The position numbers and the translations under genes were made by a program. From positions 1 to 64,000 of the forward strand of contig NZ_JACHOV010000010.1 of assembly GCF_014200045.1 (NCBI RefSeq): 64,000 nt of DNA, in the 5' to 3' direction. Of the stretch, positions 17,460 to 26,821 are shown in pieces (the first letter of the stretch is position 1; each line of letters starts with the position of its first letter). Source of the DNA: Rhizorhapis suberifaciens (GTDB lineage: Bacteria > Pseudomonadota > Alphaproteobacteria > Sphingomonadales > Sphingomonadaceae). The notes beneath the pieces were generated by a model that was given only the letters and a program-made list of their open reading frames with translations, had not been told where the DNA came from and made no database searches.

Positions 17460-19603
17460 CCGGTAAACGCACGATCGACGAATGGAAGACGCTTTCCGAA
17501 AAGGAAGTGAAAGGGCGCGACCTTACGTGGCACACGCCAGAGGGCATTGACGTAAAGCCGCTATATACGGCGGACGATGTGCAGGACCTGGATCCTGGCT
17601 TGCCCGGCTTTGCGCCGTTTACGCGTGGCGTGCGCGCCAGCATGTATGCGGGCCAGCCCTGGACCATCCGACAATATGCCGGCTTTTCGACGGCGGAGGA
17701 ATCCAACGCCTTTTATCGCCGCAATCTGGCGGCGGGTCAGAAGGGGCTTTCGGTCGCATTCGACCTTGCCACTCATCGCGGCTATGACAGCGACCATCCG
17801 CGCGTCACCGGCGACGTGGGTAAGGCAGGGGTTGCCATCGATACCATCGATGACATGAAAATCCTCTTCGACGGCATTCCGCTCGACCAGATGTCGGTCA
17901 GCATGACCATGAACGGCGCAGTGATCCCGGTCCTCGCCTTCTATATCATCGCGGCGGAAGAGCAGGGCGTTTCGCAGGACAAGCTCTCCGGAACCATTCA
18001 GAACGATATTCTGAAAGAGTTTATGGTCCGCAACACCTATATCTATCCGCCTGAACCGTCGATGCGAATCATTTCCGACATATTCGGTTACACGTCGGAG
18101 CACATGCCGAAGTTCAACTCCATCTCCATCTCAGGCTATCATATGCAGGAGGCGGGAGCCACGCAGGTGCAGGAGTTGGCCTTCACCATCGCGGACGGCA
18201 TGGAATATGTGAAATATGGCGTGGCGTCCGGTCTTGATATCGATCAGTTCGCTGGACGTTTGAGCTTCTTCTTCGCCATCGGCATGAATTTCTTCATGGA
18301 AGTTGCGAAGCTGCGCGCCGCACGGACTCTTTGGTATCGCGCCATGACCGAGCTGGGCGCAAGGCAGGAACGCAGCAAGATGCTGCGCACACACTGCCAG
18401 ACCTCTGGCGTGTCCTTGACGGAGCAGGACCCCTATAACAACGTCATTCGGACGACGATCGAGGCCATGGCCGCGATGTTGGGCGGCACGCAGTCGCTTC
18501 ACACCAATGCGCTGGATGAGGCGATTGCCTTGCCAACGGATTTTTCCGCCCGCATCGCGCGCAACACGCAGATCGTGATTCAGCAGGAAAGCGGCATGTG
18601 CAATGTCGTCGATCCGCTGGGCGGCAGCTATTATATCGAGGCCCTTACCAAGGAACTGGTCGACAAGGCTTGGGACATTATCGAGCGCGTCGAAGCCGAA
18701 GGCGGCATGGCGAAAGCGGTGGCGGCAGGCTGGCCCAAGGCAATGATCGAAGAAGCGGCCGCAGCACGGCAGGCCCGCGTCGACCGGGGCGAGGACGTCA
18801 TTGTCGGCGTAAACAAATACCGCCTGGAAAATGAAGACGCCCTGGAAATACTTGAGGTGGACAACCACAAGGTCCGTGACGCCCAAATAGCACGCATAAA
18901 GAAAGTCAAGGCTGGCCGTGACGAGGCGGCCTGCCAGGCTGCGCTCTCCGCGCTGACGGAGGGAGCGAGGGGCAAGGGCAATCTTCTCGACCTGGCAGTC
19001 AAGGCGGCTCGCGTCCGTGCGACGCTGGGCGAGATCAGCAAGGCGATGGAAGACGTCTTTGGCCGCTATGATACTGTGCCCAAGCCTGTATCGGGCGTTT
19101 ATGGCGGCGCTTATGCCGATGACAGTCGTTGGACCCGGGTCGTGGACGGTGTCGAAGCATTCGAACGCCGCAAGGGACGAAAGCCCCGTATGCTCGTCGC
19201 GAAAATGGGCCAGGATGGACATGATCGCGGTGCCAACGTGATCGCCTCCGCCTTTTCGGACATGGGCTTTGAGGTGGTGAGCGGGCCATTGTTCCAGACG
19301 CCCGAGGAAGCGCTATACCTGGCGCTCGAAAAGGATGTAGACGTGGTTGGCGCTTCCAGTCTTGCCGCGGGACACAAGACGTTGATACCGCAGCTCATTC
19401 AGTTGCTGCAACAGAACGGCCGGCCCGATATCAAGGTTGTGGCGGGCGGAGTGATCCCTTCGCAGGACTATCAGTATCTGCGTGACGCGGGCGTCGCGGG
19501 CATTTATGGCCCGGGCAGCAATGTGATCGAATGTGCGGCGGATGTGCTTCGCCTGCTCGGCCACAATATGCCGCCCGAAGGCCTGGAGGAAGCTGCGGAA
19601 TGA
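17456..19603 (+). CDS. scpA: methylmalonyl-CoA mutase
   Basis: A single 715-residue chain that covers the catalytic alpha-type subunit. The N-terminal TIM barrel carries [15 protein letters not shown] and RTHCQTSG. The C-terminal cobalamin domain carries the base-off histidine motif [16 protein letters not shown] (DxHxxG), followed by [11 protein letters not shown] and GAGVIP-like [11 protein letters not shown]. It isomerises (R)-methylmalonyl-CoA to succinyl-CoA using adenosylcobalamin. The MeaB/ArgK GTPase that protects such mutases is not in the window. A beta-type small subunit is also absent, as in single-subunit or homodimeric enzymes. The 3' end overlaps the bioB start. Confidence 0.96.
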   Translation: MTGKRTIDEWKTLSEKEVKGRDLTWHTPEGIDVKPLYTADDVQDLDPGLPGFAPFTRGVRASMYAGQPWTIRQYAGFSTAEESNAFYRRNLAAGQKGLSVAFDLATHRGYDSDHPRVTGDVGKAGVAIDTIDDMKILFDGIPLDQMSVSMTMNGAVIPVLAFYIIAAEEQGVSQDKLSGTIQNDILKEFMVRNTYIYPPEPSMRIISDIFGYTSEHMPKFNSISISGYHMQEAGATQVQELAFTIADGMEYVKYGVASGLDIDQFAGRLSFFFAIGMNFFMEVAKLRAARTLWYRAMTELGARQERSKMLRTHCQTSGVSLTEQDPYNNVIRTTIEAMAAMLGGTQSLHTNALDEAIALPTDFSARIARNTQIVIQQESGMCNVVDPLGGSYYIEALTKELVDKAWDIIERVEAEGGMAKAVAAGWPKAMIEEAAAARQARVDRGEDVIVGVNKYRLENEDALEILEVDNHKVRDAQIARIKKVKAGRDEAACQAALSALTEGARGKGNLLDLAVKAARVRATLGEISKAMEDVFGRYDTVPKPVSGVYGGAYADDSRWTRVVDGVEAFERRKGRKPRMLVAKMGQDGHDRGANVIASAFSDMGFEVVSGPLFQTPEEALYLALEKDVDVVGASSLAAGHKTLIPQLIQLLQQNGRPDIKVVAGGVIPSQDYQYLRDAGVAGIYGPGSNVIECAADVLRLLGHNMPPEGLEEAAE

Positions 19604-20694
19604 GAGAAGCCCAACCCCAAGTTCCGTTTGTGACGAGCGAAGTCGAGACATGCTGGGCTGCCAATCCAGCGTCCGGCGACTGCGCTCGGGACGAACGGGG
19701 TCAGAGAGTGCGTACCGATTGGACCCGTGAGGAAATCGCCGCGCTATTCGCATTGCCTTTTTCGGACCTGCTCTACGAAGCGCAGACGGTCCATCGCGCC
19801 AACCACCCGCGCAATGAAGTGCAGCTTTCCACGCTATTGTCGATCAAGACCGGTGGCTGTCCGGAAGATTGTGGCTATTGCAGCCAATCGGCAGAGGCGG
19901 AAAGCGGCCTGAAAGCTACCAAATTGATGGATGTGCAAGCCGTACTGCAATCGGCTGCTCAGGCGAAGGACAATGGATCGGGCCGCTTTTGCATGGGTGC
20001 TGCATGGCGTAATCCCAAGGATCGCGACATGCCAGCGCTCATCGAAATGGTGAAGGGCGTCCGCCAGATGGGCATGGAAACCTGCATGACACTGGGGATG
20101 CTGTCGTCCAATCAGGCGAAGCAACTCGCGGACGCGGGGCTCGATTACTATAATCATAATATCGACACCTCGCCCGAAAACTACGCCAACGTCATTACGA
20201 CCCGGACCTTTGAGGACCGGATCGAGACTCTGGAGAATGTGCGGTCCGCCGGGATTAACGTCTGCTGCGGTGGCATCGTAGGCATGGGCGAGACGCGGGA
20301 TGACCGCATCGGCTTCATCCACGCTCTTGCCACCATGCCGCACCCGGAAAGCGTGCCCATCAATGCGCTGGTGCCGGTCAAAGGCACGGTGCTGGGCGAC
20401 ATGCTGGCCGACACGCCGCTCGCCAAGATCGACGAGATCGAGTTCGTCCGCACTGTCGCCGTGGCGCGCATTACCATGCCCAATAGCATGGTACGCCTCT
20501 CGGCTGGCCGCGAAAGCATGAGCGAGGCGTGCCAGGCGCTTTGCTTCATGGCGGGTGCGAACAGCATTTTTACCGGCGATAAGCTGCTGACTACGCCCAA
20601 TGCGGGCGACAATGCGGATGCATCCTTATTCGCGAAACTGGGTGTGGTGGCGATGCAGGCCGCGCCACATGGGCATTTGGAAGCTGCGGAATAG
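19600..20694 (+). CDS. bioB: biotin synthase
   Basis: A radical SAM enzyme that inserts sulfur into dethiobiotin. The CxxxCxxC cluster motif reads [12 protein letters not shown] (Cys 87, 91, 94 counted from the ATG at 19600). Further motifs are [13 protein letters not shown] and GGIVGMGET. From the ATG that overlaps the mutase stop it has 364 residues. A GTG at 19708 would give 328 residues and align better with the usual BioB N terminus ([13 protein letters not shown]...[11 protein letters not shown]). The first 36 residues are encoded by a palindromic repeat (19621-19700), so either the repeat added an N-terminal extension or the GTG is the true start. The position inside the propionyl-CoA carboxylase cluster is notable. 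Confidence 0.95.
   Translation: MREAQPQVPFVTSEVETCWAANPASGDCARDERGQRVRTDWTREEIAALFALPFSDLLYEAQTVHRANHPRNEVQLSTLLSIKTGGCPEDCGYCSQSAEAESGLKATKLMDVQAVLQSAAQAKDNGSGRFCMGAAWRNPKDRDMPALIEMVKGVRQMGMETCMTLGMLSSNQAKQLADAGLDYYNHNIDTSPENYANVITTRTFEDRIETLENVRSAGINVCCGGIVGMGETRDDRIGFIHALATMPHPESVPINALVPVKGTVLGDMLADTPLAKIDEIEFVRTVAVARITMPNSMVRLSAGRESMSEACQALCFMAGANSIFTGDKLLTTPNAGDNADASLFAKLGVVAMQAAPHGHLEAAE
19621..19700. repeat. imperfect palindromic repeat element at the mutase-bioB junction
   Basis: The left arm (CCGTTTGTGACGAGCGAAGT from 19624) and the reverse complement of the right arm (CCGTTCGTCCCGAGCGCAGT, from 19700 side) match closely, so the 80-base element can form a long hairpin. GTTCGTCCCGAGCGNAGTCG-type sequences are abundant interspersed repeats in sphingomonads; that is recalled knowledge and not checked here. 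The element stays open in the bioB frame. Confidence 0.75.
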
Positions 20695-20699
20695 ACACT

Positions 20700-20783
20700 C
20701 CCGTTGAACCCTGAGTGCTTCAAAAGGCTTTCCTTTCGTCTACGGAAAGAAAGGTTTTCGATAGGCTCAGCCCTGGCGGGTAA
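20700..20783. repeat. degenerate palindromic repeat between bioB and pccA
   Basis: CCCGTTGAACCCTGAGTGCTTC at the left and the reverse complement of the right arm (CCCGCCAGGGCTGAGCCTAT) are related, with an inner hairpin from CTTTCCTTTC and GAAAGAAAGG. It looks like a decayed relative of the GCTGAGCCTGTCGAAG-type repeat of sphingomonads. It fills almost all of the gap between bioB and pccA. Confidence 0.55.
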
Positions 20784-20804
20784 TTGGAACAAATTGGGGC
20801 AGGA

Positions 20805-22787
20805 ATGATAAAGAAGATACTGATCGCCAATCGTGGTGAAATCGCTTGCCGGGTGATCCGGACCGCACGGAAGATGGGCATAAAAACTGTTGCGGTTTAT
20901 TCCGACGCAGACGCCCGCGCGCCGCATGTACAGATGGCCGATGAGGCCGTTCATATCGGCCCGCCCCCTGCGGGCCAGTCTTATCTGCTCGCCGACAAGA
21001 TCATTGAGGCTTGCAAGGCGACGGGCGCTGACGCGGTCCACCCTGGCTATGGCTTTCTTTCCGAACGCGAAAGCTTCCGCAAGGCGCTCGATGCGGAAGG
21101 CATCATCTTCGTTGGTCCACCCGCCAACGCCATCGCCGCGATGGGCGACAAGATCGAGTCCCAAAAGCTCGCCATGGAAGCCGGCGTTAACGTGGTTCCC
21201 GGCTTTGTCGGTGTGATCGACGACACCGAGCACGCGGTCCGCATCTCCAACGAGATTGGCTATCCCGTGATGATGAAAGCGTCGGCTGGCGGCGGCGGCA
21301 AGGGTATGCGCCTTGCCTATAGCGAAAAGGACGTTCGCGAAGGCTTTGAAGCAACCAAGCGCGAAGGCCTGGCGAGCTTTGGCGACGATCGCGTTTTCAT
21401 CGAGAAGTTCATCGAAAGCCCGCGCCATATCGAAATTCAGATATTGGGCGATCAGCATGGCAATATCGTTTACCTCAACGAACGCGAATGCTCGATCCAG
21501 CGCCGCCATCAGAAGGTGGTGGAAGAAGCGCCGTCGCCCTTCGTTACGTCCGAAATGCGCAAGGCCATGGGAGAGCAATGCGTCGCTTTGGCGCGGGCCG
21601 TGGGCTATTTCAGCGCGGGCACGGTCGAATTGATCGTTTCAGGCGCGGACAAGACGGGGCAGGGTTTTTACTTCCTGGAAATGAACACGCGCTTGCAGGT
21701 TGAGCATCCCGTGACCGAGCAGATTACCGGACTTGATCTGGTCGAACAGATGATCCGCGTTGCCAATGGCGAGGAACTGTCCTTCCGCCAGGAAGACGTG
21801 CAGATCAACGGCTGGTCGATTGAAAATCGCGTCTATGCCGAGGATCCCTATCGCGGCTTCCTCCCATCCACGGGCCGTCTCGTCCGCTACAATCCGCCGC
21901 TGGAAATCGAAGGCGTGCGTGTCGATGATGGCGTGGAGGAAGGCGGTGAGGTCAGCATGTTCTATGACCCGATGATCGCCAAGCTCATCACCTATGCGCC
22001 AACGCGGGAGGAAGCGATCGACAAGCAGATCGAAGCGCTCGATCGCTTTGAACTCCAGGGACCGGGTCATAATATCGACTTCCTGTCAGCCCTGATGCAG
22101 CACCCACGTTTCCGCGAAGGAAACATCACCACCGGGTTCATTGCAGAGGAATATCCTGACGGTTTCGCGGGAGCCCCGGCAAGTGCGAACCTGCTTCGTC
22201 AGCTTGCCGCCATTGGAGCGTTCGCTGGCGCTGCTCAGGCCGATCGCGCTCGCCGCATCGACGGGCAGCTTGGGAAAAAGCTTCGTCCTCCCGCACACTG
22301 GCAGGTGCGCGTCGCCGGGATCGATCATGAGGTCGAACTGTCGCCGGACAATGTCCTTGTTGACGGCGAAGCCTTGAATATCAGCCTTGAATATACGCCG
22401 GGCGACCGCATGATCGAGGCGGAGATCGATGACGAAAACCTAACCGTCCAGATCGCTCCCATCCGCGCTGGGTTCCGTCTGACGACCCGGGGCGCCAGCC
22501 ATGACGTCCGGGTGCTTCCAGCGCATGTTGCTCCACATGCCGCGCACATGATCGAAAAGGTGCCGCCGGATCTGTCGAAATATCTGCTGTGCCCGATGCC
22601 GGGATTGCTCGTCGCGCTGCATGTCGGCCAAGGCGACAAGGTGGAGGCTGGTCAGCCGCTCGCCGTGGTCGAGGCAATGAAGATGGAAAACATTCTTCGC
22701 GCGGAAAAGGCCGGGGTGATCAAGTCGATCGAGGCGCAGCCGGGCGCAAGTCTGGCGGTTGATGCAGTTATTCTCGAATTGGAATGA
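20805..22787 (+). CDS. pccA: propionyl-CoA carboxylase alpha subunit (biotin carboxylase and biotin carrier)
   Basis: About 660 residues from the ATG at 20805, which has GGGGCAGG just upstream. The N-terminal biotin carboxylase domain (1-450) has KILIANRGEIACRVIR, the ATP-binding loop KASAGGGGKGMR, the HIEIQILGD strand, ECSIQRRHQKV and EMNTRLQVEHPVTE. A linker domain follows, and the biotinyl carrier domain ends the chain with EAMKMEN, whose lysine (about residue 626) takes biotin. With PccB it makes methylmalonyl-CoA. It is the last gene of the cluster, directly after biotin synthase. Confidence 0.95.
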   Translation: MIKKILIANRGEIACRVIRTARKMGIKTVAVYSDADARAPHVQMADEAVHIGPPPAGQSYLLADKIIEACKATGADAVHPGYGFLSERESFRKALDAEGIIFVGPPANAIAAMGDKIESQKLAMEAGVNVVPGFVGVIDDTEHAVRISNEIGYPVMMKASAGGGGKGMRLAYSEKDVREGFEATKREGLASFGDDRVFIEKFIESPRHIEIQILGDQHGNIVYLNERECSIQRRHQKVVEEAPSPFVTSEMRKAMGEQCVALARAVGYFSAGTVELIVSGADKTGQGFYFLEMNTRLQVEHPVTEQITGLDLVEQMIRVANGEELSFRQEDVQINGWSIENRVYAEDPYRGFLPSTGRLVRYNPPLEIEGVRVDDGVEEGGEVSMFYDPMIAKLITYAPTREEAIDKQIEALDRFELQGPGHNIDFLSALMQHPRFREGNITTGFIAEEYPDGFAGAPASANLLRQLAAIGAFAGAAQADRARRIDGQLGKKLRPPAHWQVRVAGIDHEVELSPDNVLVDGEALNISLEYTPGDRMIEAEIDDENLTVQIAPIRAGFRLTTRGASHDVRVLPAHVAPHAAHMIEKVPPDLSKYLLCPMPGLLVALHVGQGDKVEAGQPLAVVEAMKMENILRAEKAGVIKSIEAQPGASLAVDAVILELE

Positions 22788-22794
22788 TGGAAAT

Positions 22795-22825
22795 CGGCCG
22801 CCGAGGTAATTTACGTCGGCGGCCG
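22795..22825. terminator. bidirectional hairpin between pccA and the hybrid kinase gene
   Basis: CGGCCGCCG pairs with CGGCGGCCG around a 13-base loop, in the gap between the convergent pccA and kinase genes, overlapping the kinase stop. A TAATTTG tract follows on the plus side. It probably ends both transcripts. Confidence 0.65.
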
Positions 22826-24259
22826 TAATTTGCGTTCCTGCTTGTCAATCGCGACGCGGACCGCGCCGATCAGTTGCGCGGCGTCGGCCGGCTTGCGAAT
22901 CCTCTCGCAATCTTCAAACTGTTGTGCGGCATCCAAATTTTCATAACCGGTGCAGAAAAGGATTGGGACGCCCAGTCTCTGGAGGGTATCGGCGAGTGGG
23001 TAGACCGTGTTTCCATCCAGATTGACGTCCAATATCGCCGCGTCCGGAATGGGTGACGTGGACAGCAACTGATTGGCCTCTTCGATAGTTGCTGCGGGCC
23101 CCATGATCGACCATCCGGCCTCCTCCAGCGATTCCGTCAGTTGCATCGCGATCAGCATTTCGTCTTCCACGATGAGGAGTTTGCCTGGTTTCCGCCGATC
23201 CAATGGCGGCGGGCGCGGCGTTCCTGCGGTGACCGGAATAAGGTTGGGAATGTCCTGCGGCCGCATGACGCCGGCCGGAAGGGCTGCGTTCACGACAATC
23301 CCCTTGGGATCCCAATCTATCTCGACATCGCCTCCAAGTTGCAGCCCCGTGACAGTGGTAATCAGGTTCGAGCCAAAGCCTTTTTGCTTGGGCGTGGAGA
23401 CAGGCGGACCATTGGTTTCGCGCCAGCAGAGGTAGAGTTTTTCACCATTTTTCAGTTCCCATTCAACATCTACTCGCCCCTTGACCGTAGAAAGGGCGCC
23501 ATATTTGACCGCGTTGGTGGCAAGCTCATGGATGAGTAACCCTATGGGCTGGACAGCCTTGGGCGAAAGCATGATGTCGGGACCGCGGTAGTGAACCTGC
23601 CCAGGGCGTTCATAGGCGGAAACTTCATCTTGAACGACTTTTCGCAGGGCAGCGCCGCTCCAGCGATTTTGCGCCAGCAAGGAATGTGCGCGGGCGAGGG
23701 CGGAAACACGTCCTGTGACCGCTTCGACAAAGGCGTCGCGCGATGGCGCCCTCGTCAGAGACACCAATGCCTGCACAATGGCGAGTGCATTCTTGGCTCT
23801 ATGGTCGACCTCTCGCGCCAATAGCGCGCGGGCGTCCTCATTGGCCTTTCGCTCGGTAATGTCGCGCAGAATAACGGTGGAAAGCCGTTCATTATCGACA
23901 ACCGCCTGGCTGATGGATGCTTCCAGCGGAAATTCCTGTCCGTTTGCCCTGAGGCCACTGATCGCGCCGAGTGTACCCATGCGCCGTCCGGTCTCTCCTG
24001 TCTTGCCGAAACGCCGAATATGGCCTTCGTGCGCCGACCGGAACCGTTCGGGAATGAAGCGCGAAATCGGTTGCCCTATCGCTTCGCTGCTTGCCATGCC
24101 AAACATGGCTTCCGCCGCTGGGTTGAAGAAAATGATCCTGTGGCGATTGTCGATCGTGATGATCGCATCCATTGCGGTGGCGATAATCGCTTCCAAACGG
24201 TTCTTGGTTTCGATCGCCGCCGTCAACGCAGCAGGGTCGTCGATAAAGTCCTTGTGCAT
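22811..24259 (-). CDS. PAS-HWE histidine kinase with C-terminal receiver
   Basis: A 482-residue soluble protein. A PAS sensor domain (about 20-135, AIITIDNRHRIIFFNPAAEAMFG) is followed by an HWE kinase core with the phospho-histidine in EVDHRAKNALA (His 153), HELATNAVKYGAL, and the family WxE motif in LCWRETNG (279-281). A receiver domain follows (360-475, VEDEMLIA, phospho-Asp 411 in AILDVNL, lysine in RKPAD). There are no membrane segments, so it probably senses a cytoplasmic signal. No response regulator or sigma-antagonist pair is adjacent. The ATG at 24259 has GGGGGCGG upstream, and 14 further codons upstream are not needed. Confidence 0.9.
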   Translation of the reverse strand: MHKDFIDDPAALTAAIETKNRLEAIIATAMDAIITIDNRHRIIFFNPAAEAMFGMASSEAIGQPISRFIPERFRSAHEGHIRRFGKTGETGRRMGTLGAISGLRANGQEFPLEASISQAVVDNERLSTVILRDITERKANEDARALLAREVDHRAKNALAIVQALVSLTRAPSRDAFVEAVTGRVSALARAHSLLAQNRWSGAALRKVVQDEVSAYERPGQVHYRGPDIMLSPKAVQPIGLLIHELATNAVKYGALSTVKGRVDVEWELKNGEKLYLCWRETNGPPVSTPKQKGFGSNLITTVTGLQLGGDVEIDWDPKGIVVNAALPAGVMRPQDIPNLIPVTAGTPRPPPLDRRKPGKLLIVEDEMLIAMQLTESLEEAGWSIMGPAATIEEANQLLSTSPIPDAAILDVNLDGNTVYPLADTLQRLGVPILFCTGYENLDAAQQFEDCERIRKPADAAQLIGAVRVAIDKQERKLRPPT

Positions 24260-24473
24260 CACCGCCCCCGAAAAACGAAGAAAAGGTGCAGACGTCCCCA
24301 CGTGCGGAGAGGAGCCTGTATTAGGGCTTGATTTCTGTCAACCGTGTTCTTCTTCGGGGTAATTGATCAGGTGAAAATGGATGAAAAATATCCGCCGGCA
24401 TTCCACTGATGCCGACGGAGGGTAAAGCAAAGTCATTAACCTTGCGGACGGGCGCTAGCTGCTGAACTGGCCA

Positions 24474-25646
24474 TTATCTTTCAATGCACATGGCGATGCC
24501 CATGCCGCCACCGATGCAGAGCGTAGCAAGGCCTTTGGCGGCGTTCCGCTTCTGCATTTCATAAATCAATGTGGTTAGCACCCGCGCGCCCGATGCGCCG
24601 ATGGGATGGCCGATGGCGATCGCGCCCCCATTGACGTTAACCTTGTCCGGATCGAAACCAAGCTCCTTGCCGACGGAAAGCGCCTGGGCAGCAAAAGCTT
24701 CATTGGCCTCAATGAGGTCGAGGTCCGCAAGCGACCACCCTGCCTTTACGAGCGCTTTCTTCGTCGCCGGGACCGGTCCGATTCCCATGATCGATGGATC
24801 GACGCCGGCATGTGCCCAGCTTGCTACCCGTGCCAACACCGTCGCGCCCCGCCGGGCCGCTTCCTCTGCTGTCATGAGCACCAGCGCCGCCGCGCCGTCA
24901 TTGATGCCGCTTGCATTGGCCGCGGTTACGGTCCCGTCCTTCTTGAAGGCTGGACGAACGCCGTTGATGCTGTCCAAAGTCACACCGGTGCGAATATATT
25001 CATCATCCGCAACGATGGTTTCGCCTTTGCGGGTCTTGACGGTAACCGGAGCGATCTCATCCTTGAATCGGCCCGCTGCTCGTGCGGCCTCGGCCAGGTT
25101 CTGGGAGCGGACGGCGAACGCGTCCTGCGCCTCACGGCTGATCTGATATTGCTCAGCCAAATTTTCGGCCGTGATGCCCATATGATAGCCGTTGAACACA
25201 TCTGTGAGGCCATCTTTGATCATTGTATCGACGATCTCGATGCTGCCCATTTTCTGTCCCTGGCGCAGCGCCTGGCAATGAGTGGACAGCGACATGCTTT
25301 CCTGGCCCCCCGCCACCACGATATCGGCGTCGCCCTGGGCAATGGCCTGCACCGCCGACGCCACCGAACGAAGACCGGAACCGCAAACCTGGCTGACTCC
25401 CCATCCGGGAACCTCTTTTGGGATGCCCGCCGCCATTGCCGCTTGGCGAGTTGGGTTCTGGCCCTGGCCGCCCGTCAGCACCTGACCCATGATCACTTCC
25501 GACACCTCTTCAGGCGCAACGTCCGCTTGCATCAAAGCCGCCTCGATCGCGATACGTCCCAATTCATGAGCAGGCATGGCAGCGAATGCGCCAAGAAAGC
25601 TGCCAACGGGCGTGCGTTTGGCTGCGGTGATCACGATGTCGGTCAT
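24474..25646 (-). CDS. phaA: acetyl-CoA acetyltransferase (PHA-type thiolase)
   Basis: A 390-residue biosynthetic-type thiolase. It starts TDIVITAAKRTPVGSFLGAF, has the nucleophilic cysteine in VSQVCGSGLRS (about residue 89), NEAFAAQALSV, the histidine in IGHPIGASGARV, and the second cysteine in TLCIGGGMGIAM. This fits the PhaA/AtoB group that condenses two acetyl-CoA to acetoacetyl-CoA. It lies 50 bases downstream of a PhaC-like gene on the same strand, which supports a role in polyhydroxybutyrate supply. An in-frame upstream extension of about 31 residues has no family match and was left out. Confidence 0.93.
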   Translation of the reverse strand: MTDIVITAAKRTPVGSFLGAFAAMPAHELGRIAIEAALMQADVAPEEVSEVIMGQVLTGGQGQNPTRQAAMAAGIPKEVPGWGVSQVCGSGLRSVASAVQAIAQGDADIVVAGGQESMSLSTHCQALRQGQKMGSIEIVDTMIKDGLTDVFNGYHMGITAENLAEQYQISREAQDAFAVRSQNLAEAARAAGRFKDEIAPVTVKTRKGETIVADDEYIRTGVTLDSINGVRPAFKKDGTVTAANASGINDGAAALVLMTAEEAARRGATVLARVASWAHAGVDPSIMGIGPVPATKKALVKAGWSLADLDLIEANEAFAAQALSVGKELGFDPDKVNVNGGAIAIGHPIGASGARVLTTLIYEMQKRNAAKGLATLCIGGGMGIAMCIER

Positions 25647-25696
25647 GGTTATGCTCCTGAATGGAAATGGGTCTAAGGCGGCGGAAGAGGCTATTA

Positions 25697-26821
25697 TTAG
25701 AGGGAAGTTTCCAAAAGCCAATCCGCCAAGGGTTGCCAAAGCTGCTCGCGGGCTCGTCCGCCTACGATCATACCAACATGACCGCTCGCCAGCCGAAGCT
25801 TTGTTCCCGCCTTACAGGCGGTGCTGGCTGGCACGATCTTGTCAGTTTCCGATATGATGTTGAGGAAGGGAATTTCCAGTGTGGCCGGATCTGCATTTTT
25901 GCCGCCGACCAGCCAGCGGCCAGAACCCGTTTCATTGTCCCCATATAGCTGCTCAAACAACTCACGTCCCGTCCCCAGTGTCAGCGGGGCGCCTTCATTG
26001 GCCCAATCTTCCAGTCTGATGAAACTGTCTGCTTCTTCGCTGTCATCTTCCAGTTCAGCAAAGGTGGCGTATTTCCGGATGGTCCTCGCAGGATCGAGAC
26101 CCCAGAAGCCCGACTGCAGGACCTCCATCGGAACATAGCCCAGCCGCTCGCACATGGGCTTTGCCTGTTTCCACAGTTCGGCGATAAGCGCGCTTGTCTC
26201 GTGGGGAAAAGCGCCAAAATTCCATGGGGCAGCGATCATCGAAAGACCAGCAACATGCATCAGACCTGCCGCCGCAGCCGCCATGGTCCCGCCAAGACAG
26301 TAGCCGACAAGTATGGGCGGCTCAGGCAAGTTACTCAGCAATGGCAATAGTCGTTGCTCGACATGATCAGCCAAGCTGAGTTCGCTGTCCTCAGCGGATG
26401 GTTCGCCCCAATCGACCAAATACACGTTAATGTTCCGGCCCCGCAGATATTCCATCAGAGAATTCTTGTCCGACAGGTCAAGAACAATATGCGGGTTGAT
26501 CAGCGACGGAATGAATATAGTGGGCCGTCCAGTGCCGCGATAGTGCAGCAATTGTGCAGCACCCGCGCGTGCAGCAATATCCGCTTTCGGCTCGCGGGGA
26601 TGCCGTGCCGCGTTTTGATATTTCCTGAGACCGGCAAACGCCTTCAGTCGTAACTCTGTATCATTCTGGGTCTCCCGCCACAGCATGTCGAGAAACAGAG
26701 GCAAGGGTCGGGGACCATGTTGCGGCGCATCATGGTTTGGTGCTAATGCAGCATTCTCTTTATTGGGAGTGGACGCGATGGCAAAAGCCGCAAAATCCTC
26801 TGGTGATTCGGAACCGGTCAT
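25697..26821 (-). CDS. short PhaC-like polyhydroxyalkanoate synthase / alpha-beta hydrolase
   Basis: Up to 374 residues, against about 590 for class I PhaC and about 355 for class III. The core matches PhaC: FIPSLINPHIVLDLSD, NVYLVDWGEPS, the lipase-like box GYCLGGT with the catalytic cysteine, a late aspartate in SETDKIVP and the histidine in SGHVGMIVG. The long class I N-terminal domain is missing and no phaE lies nearby. The ATG at 26821 would put the start inside the divergent phaR gene by 44 bases. Downstream starts (a TTG near 26704 or the ATG at 26686) would remove that overlap. Polymerase or depolymerase-like activity cannot be decided by sequence alone. Confidence 0.78.
   Translation of the reverse strand: MTGSESPEDFAAFAIASTPNKENAALAPNHDAPQHGPRPLPLFLDMLWRETQNDTELRLKAFAGLRKYQNAARHPREPKADIAARAGAAQLLHYRGTGRPTIFIPSLINPHIVLDLSDKNSLMEYLRGRNINVYLVDWGEPSAEDSELSLADHVEQRLLPLLSNLPEPPILVGYCLGGTMAAAAAGLMHVAGLSMIAAPWNFGAFPHETSALIAELWKQAKPMCERLGYVPMEVLQSGFWGLDPARTIRKYATFAELEDDSEEADSFIRLEDWANEGAPLTLGTGRELFEQLYGDNETGSGRWLVGGKNADPATLEIPFLNIISETDKIVPASTACKAGTKLRLASGHVGMIVGGRAREQLWQPLADWLLETSL

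Noticed and set aside
18131-19222. A 363-codon minus-strand frame opposite methylmalonyl-CoA mutase
   Set aside because: The mutase is complete and well conserved; the antisense frame is a GC-rich shadow.
24606-25676. A 356-codon plus-strand frame opposite phaA
   Set aside because: phaA carries all thiolase motifs. The antisense frame is rich in Arg and His and has no known domain.
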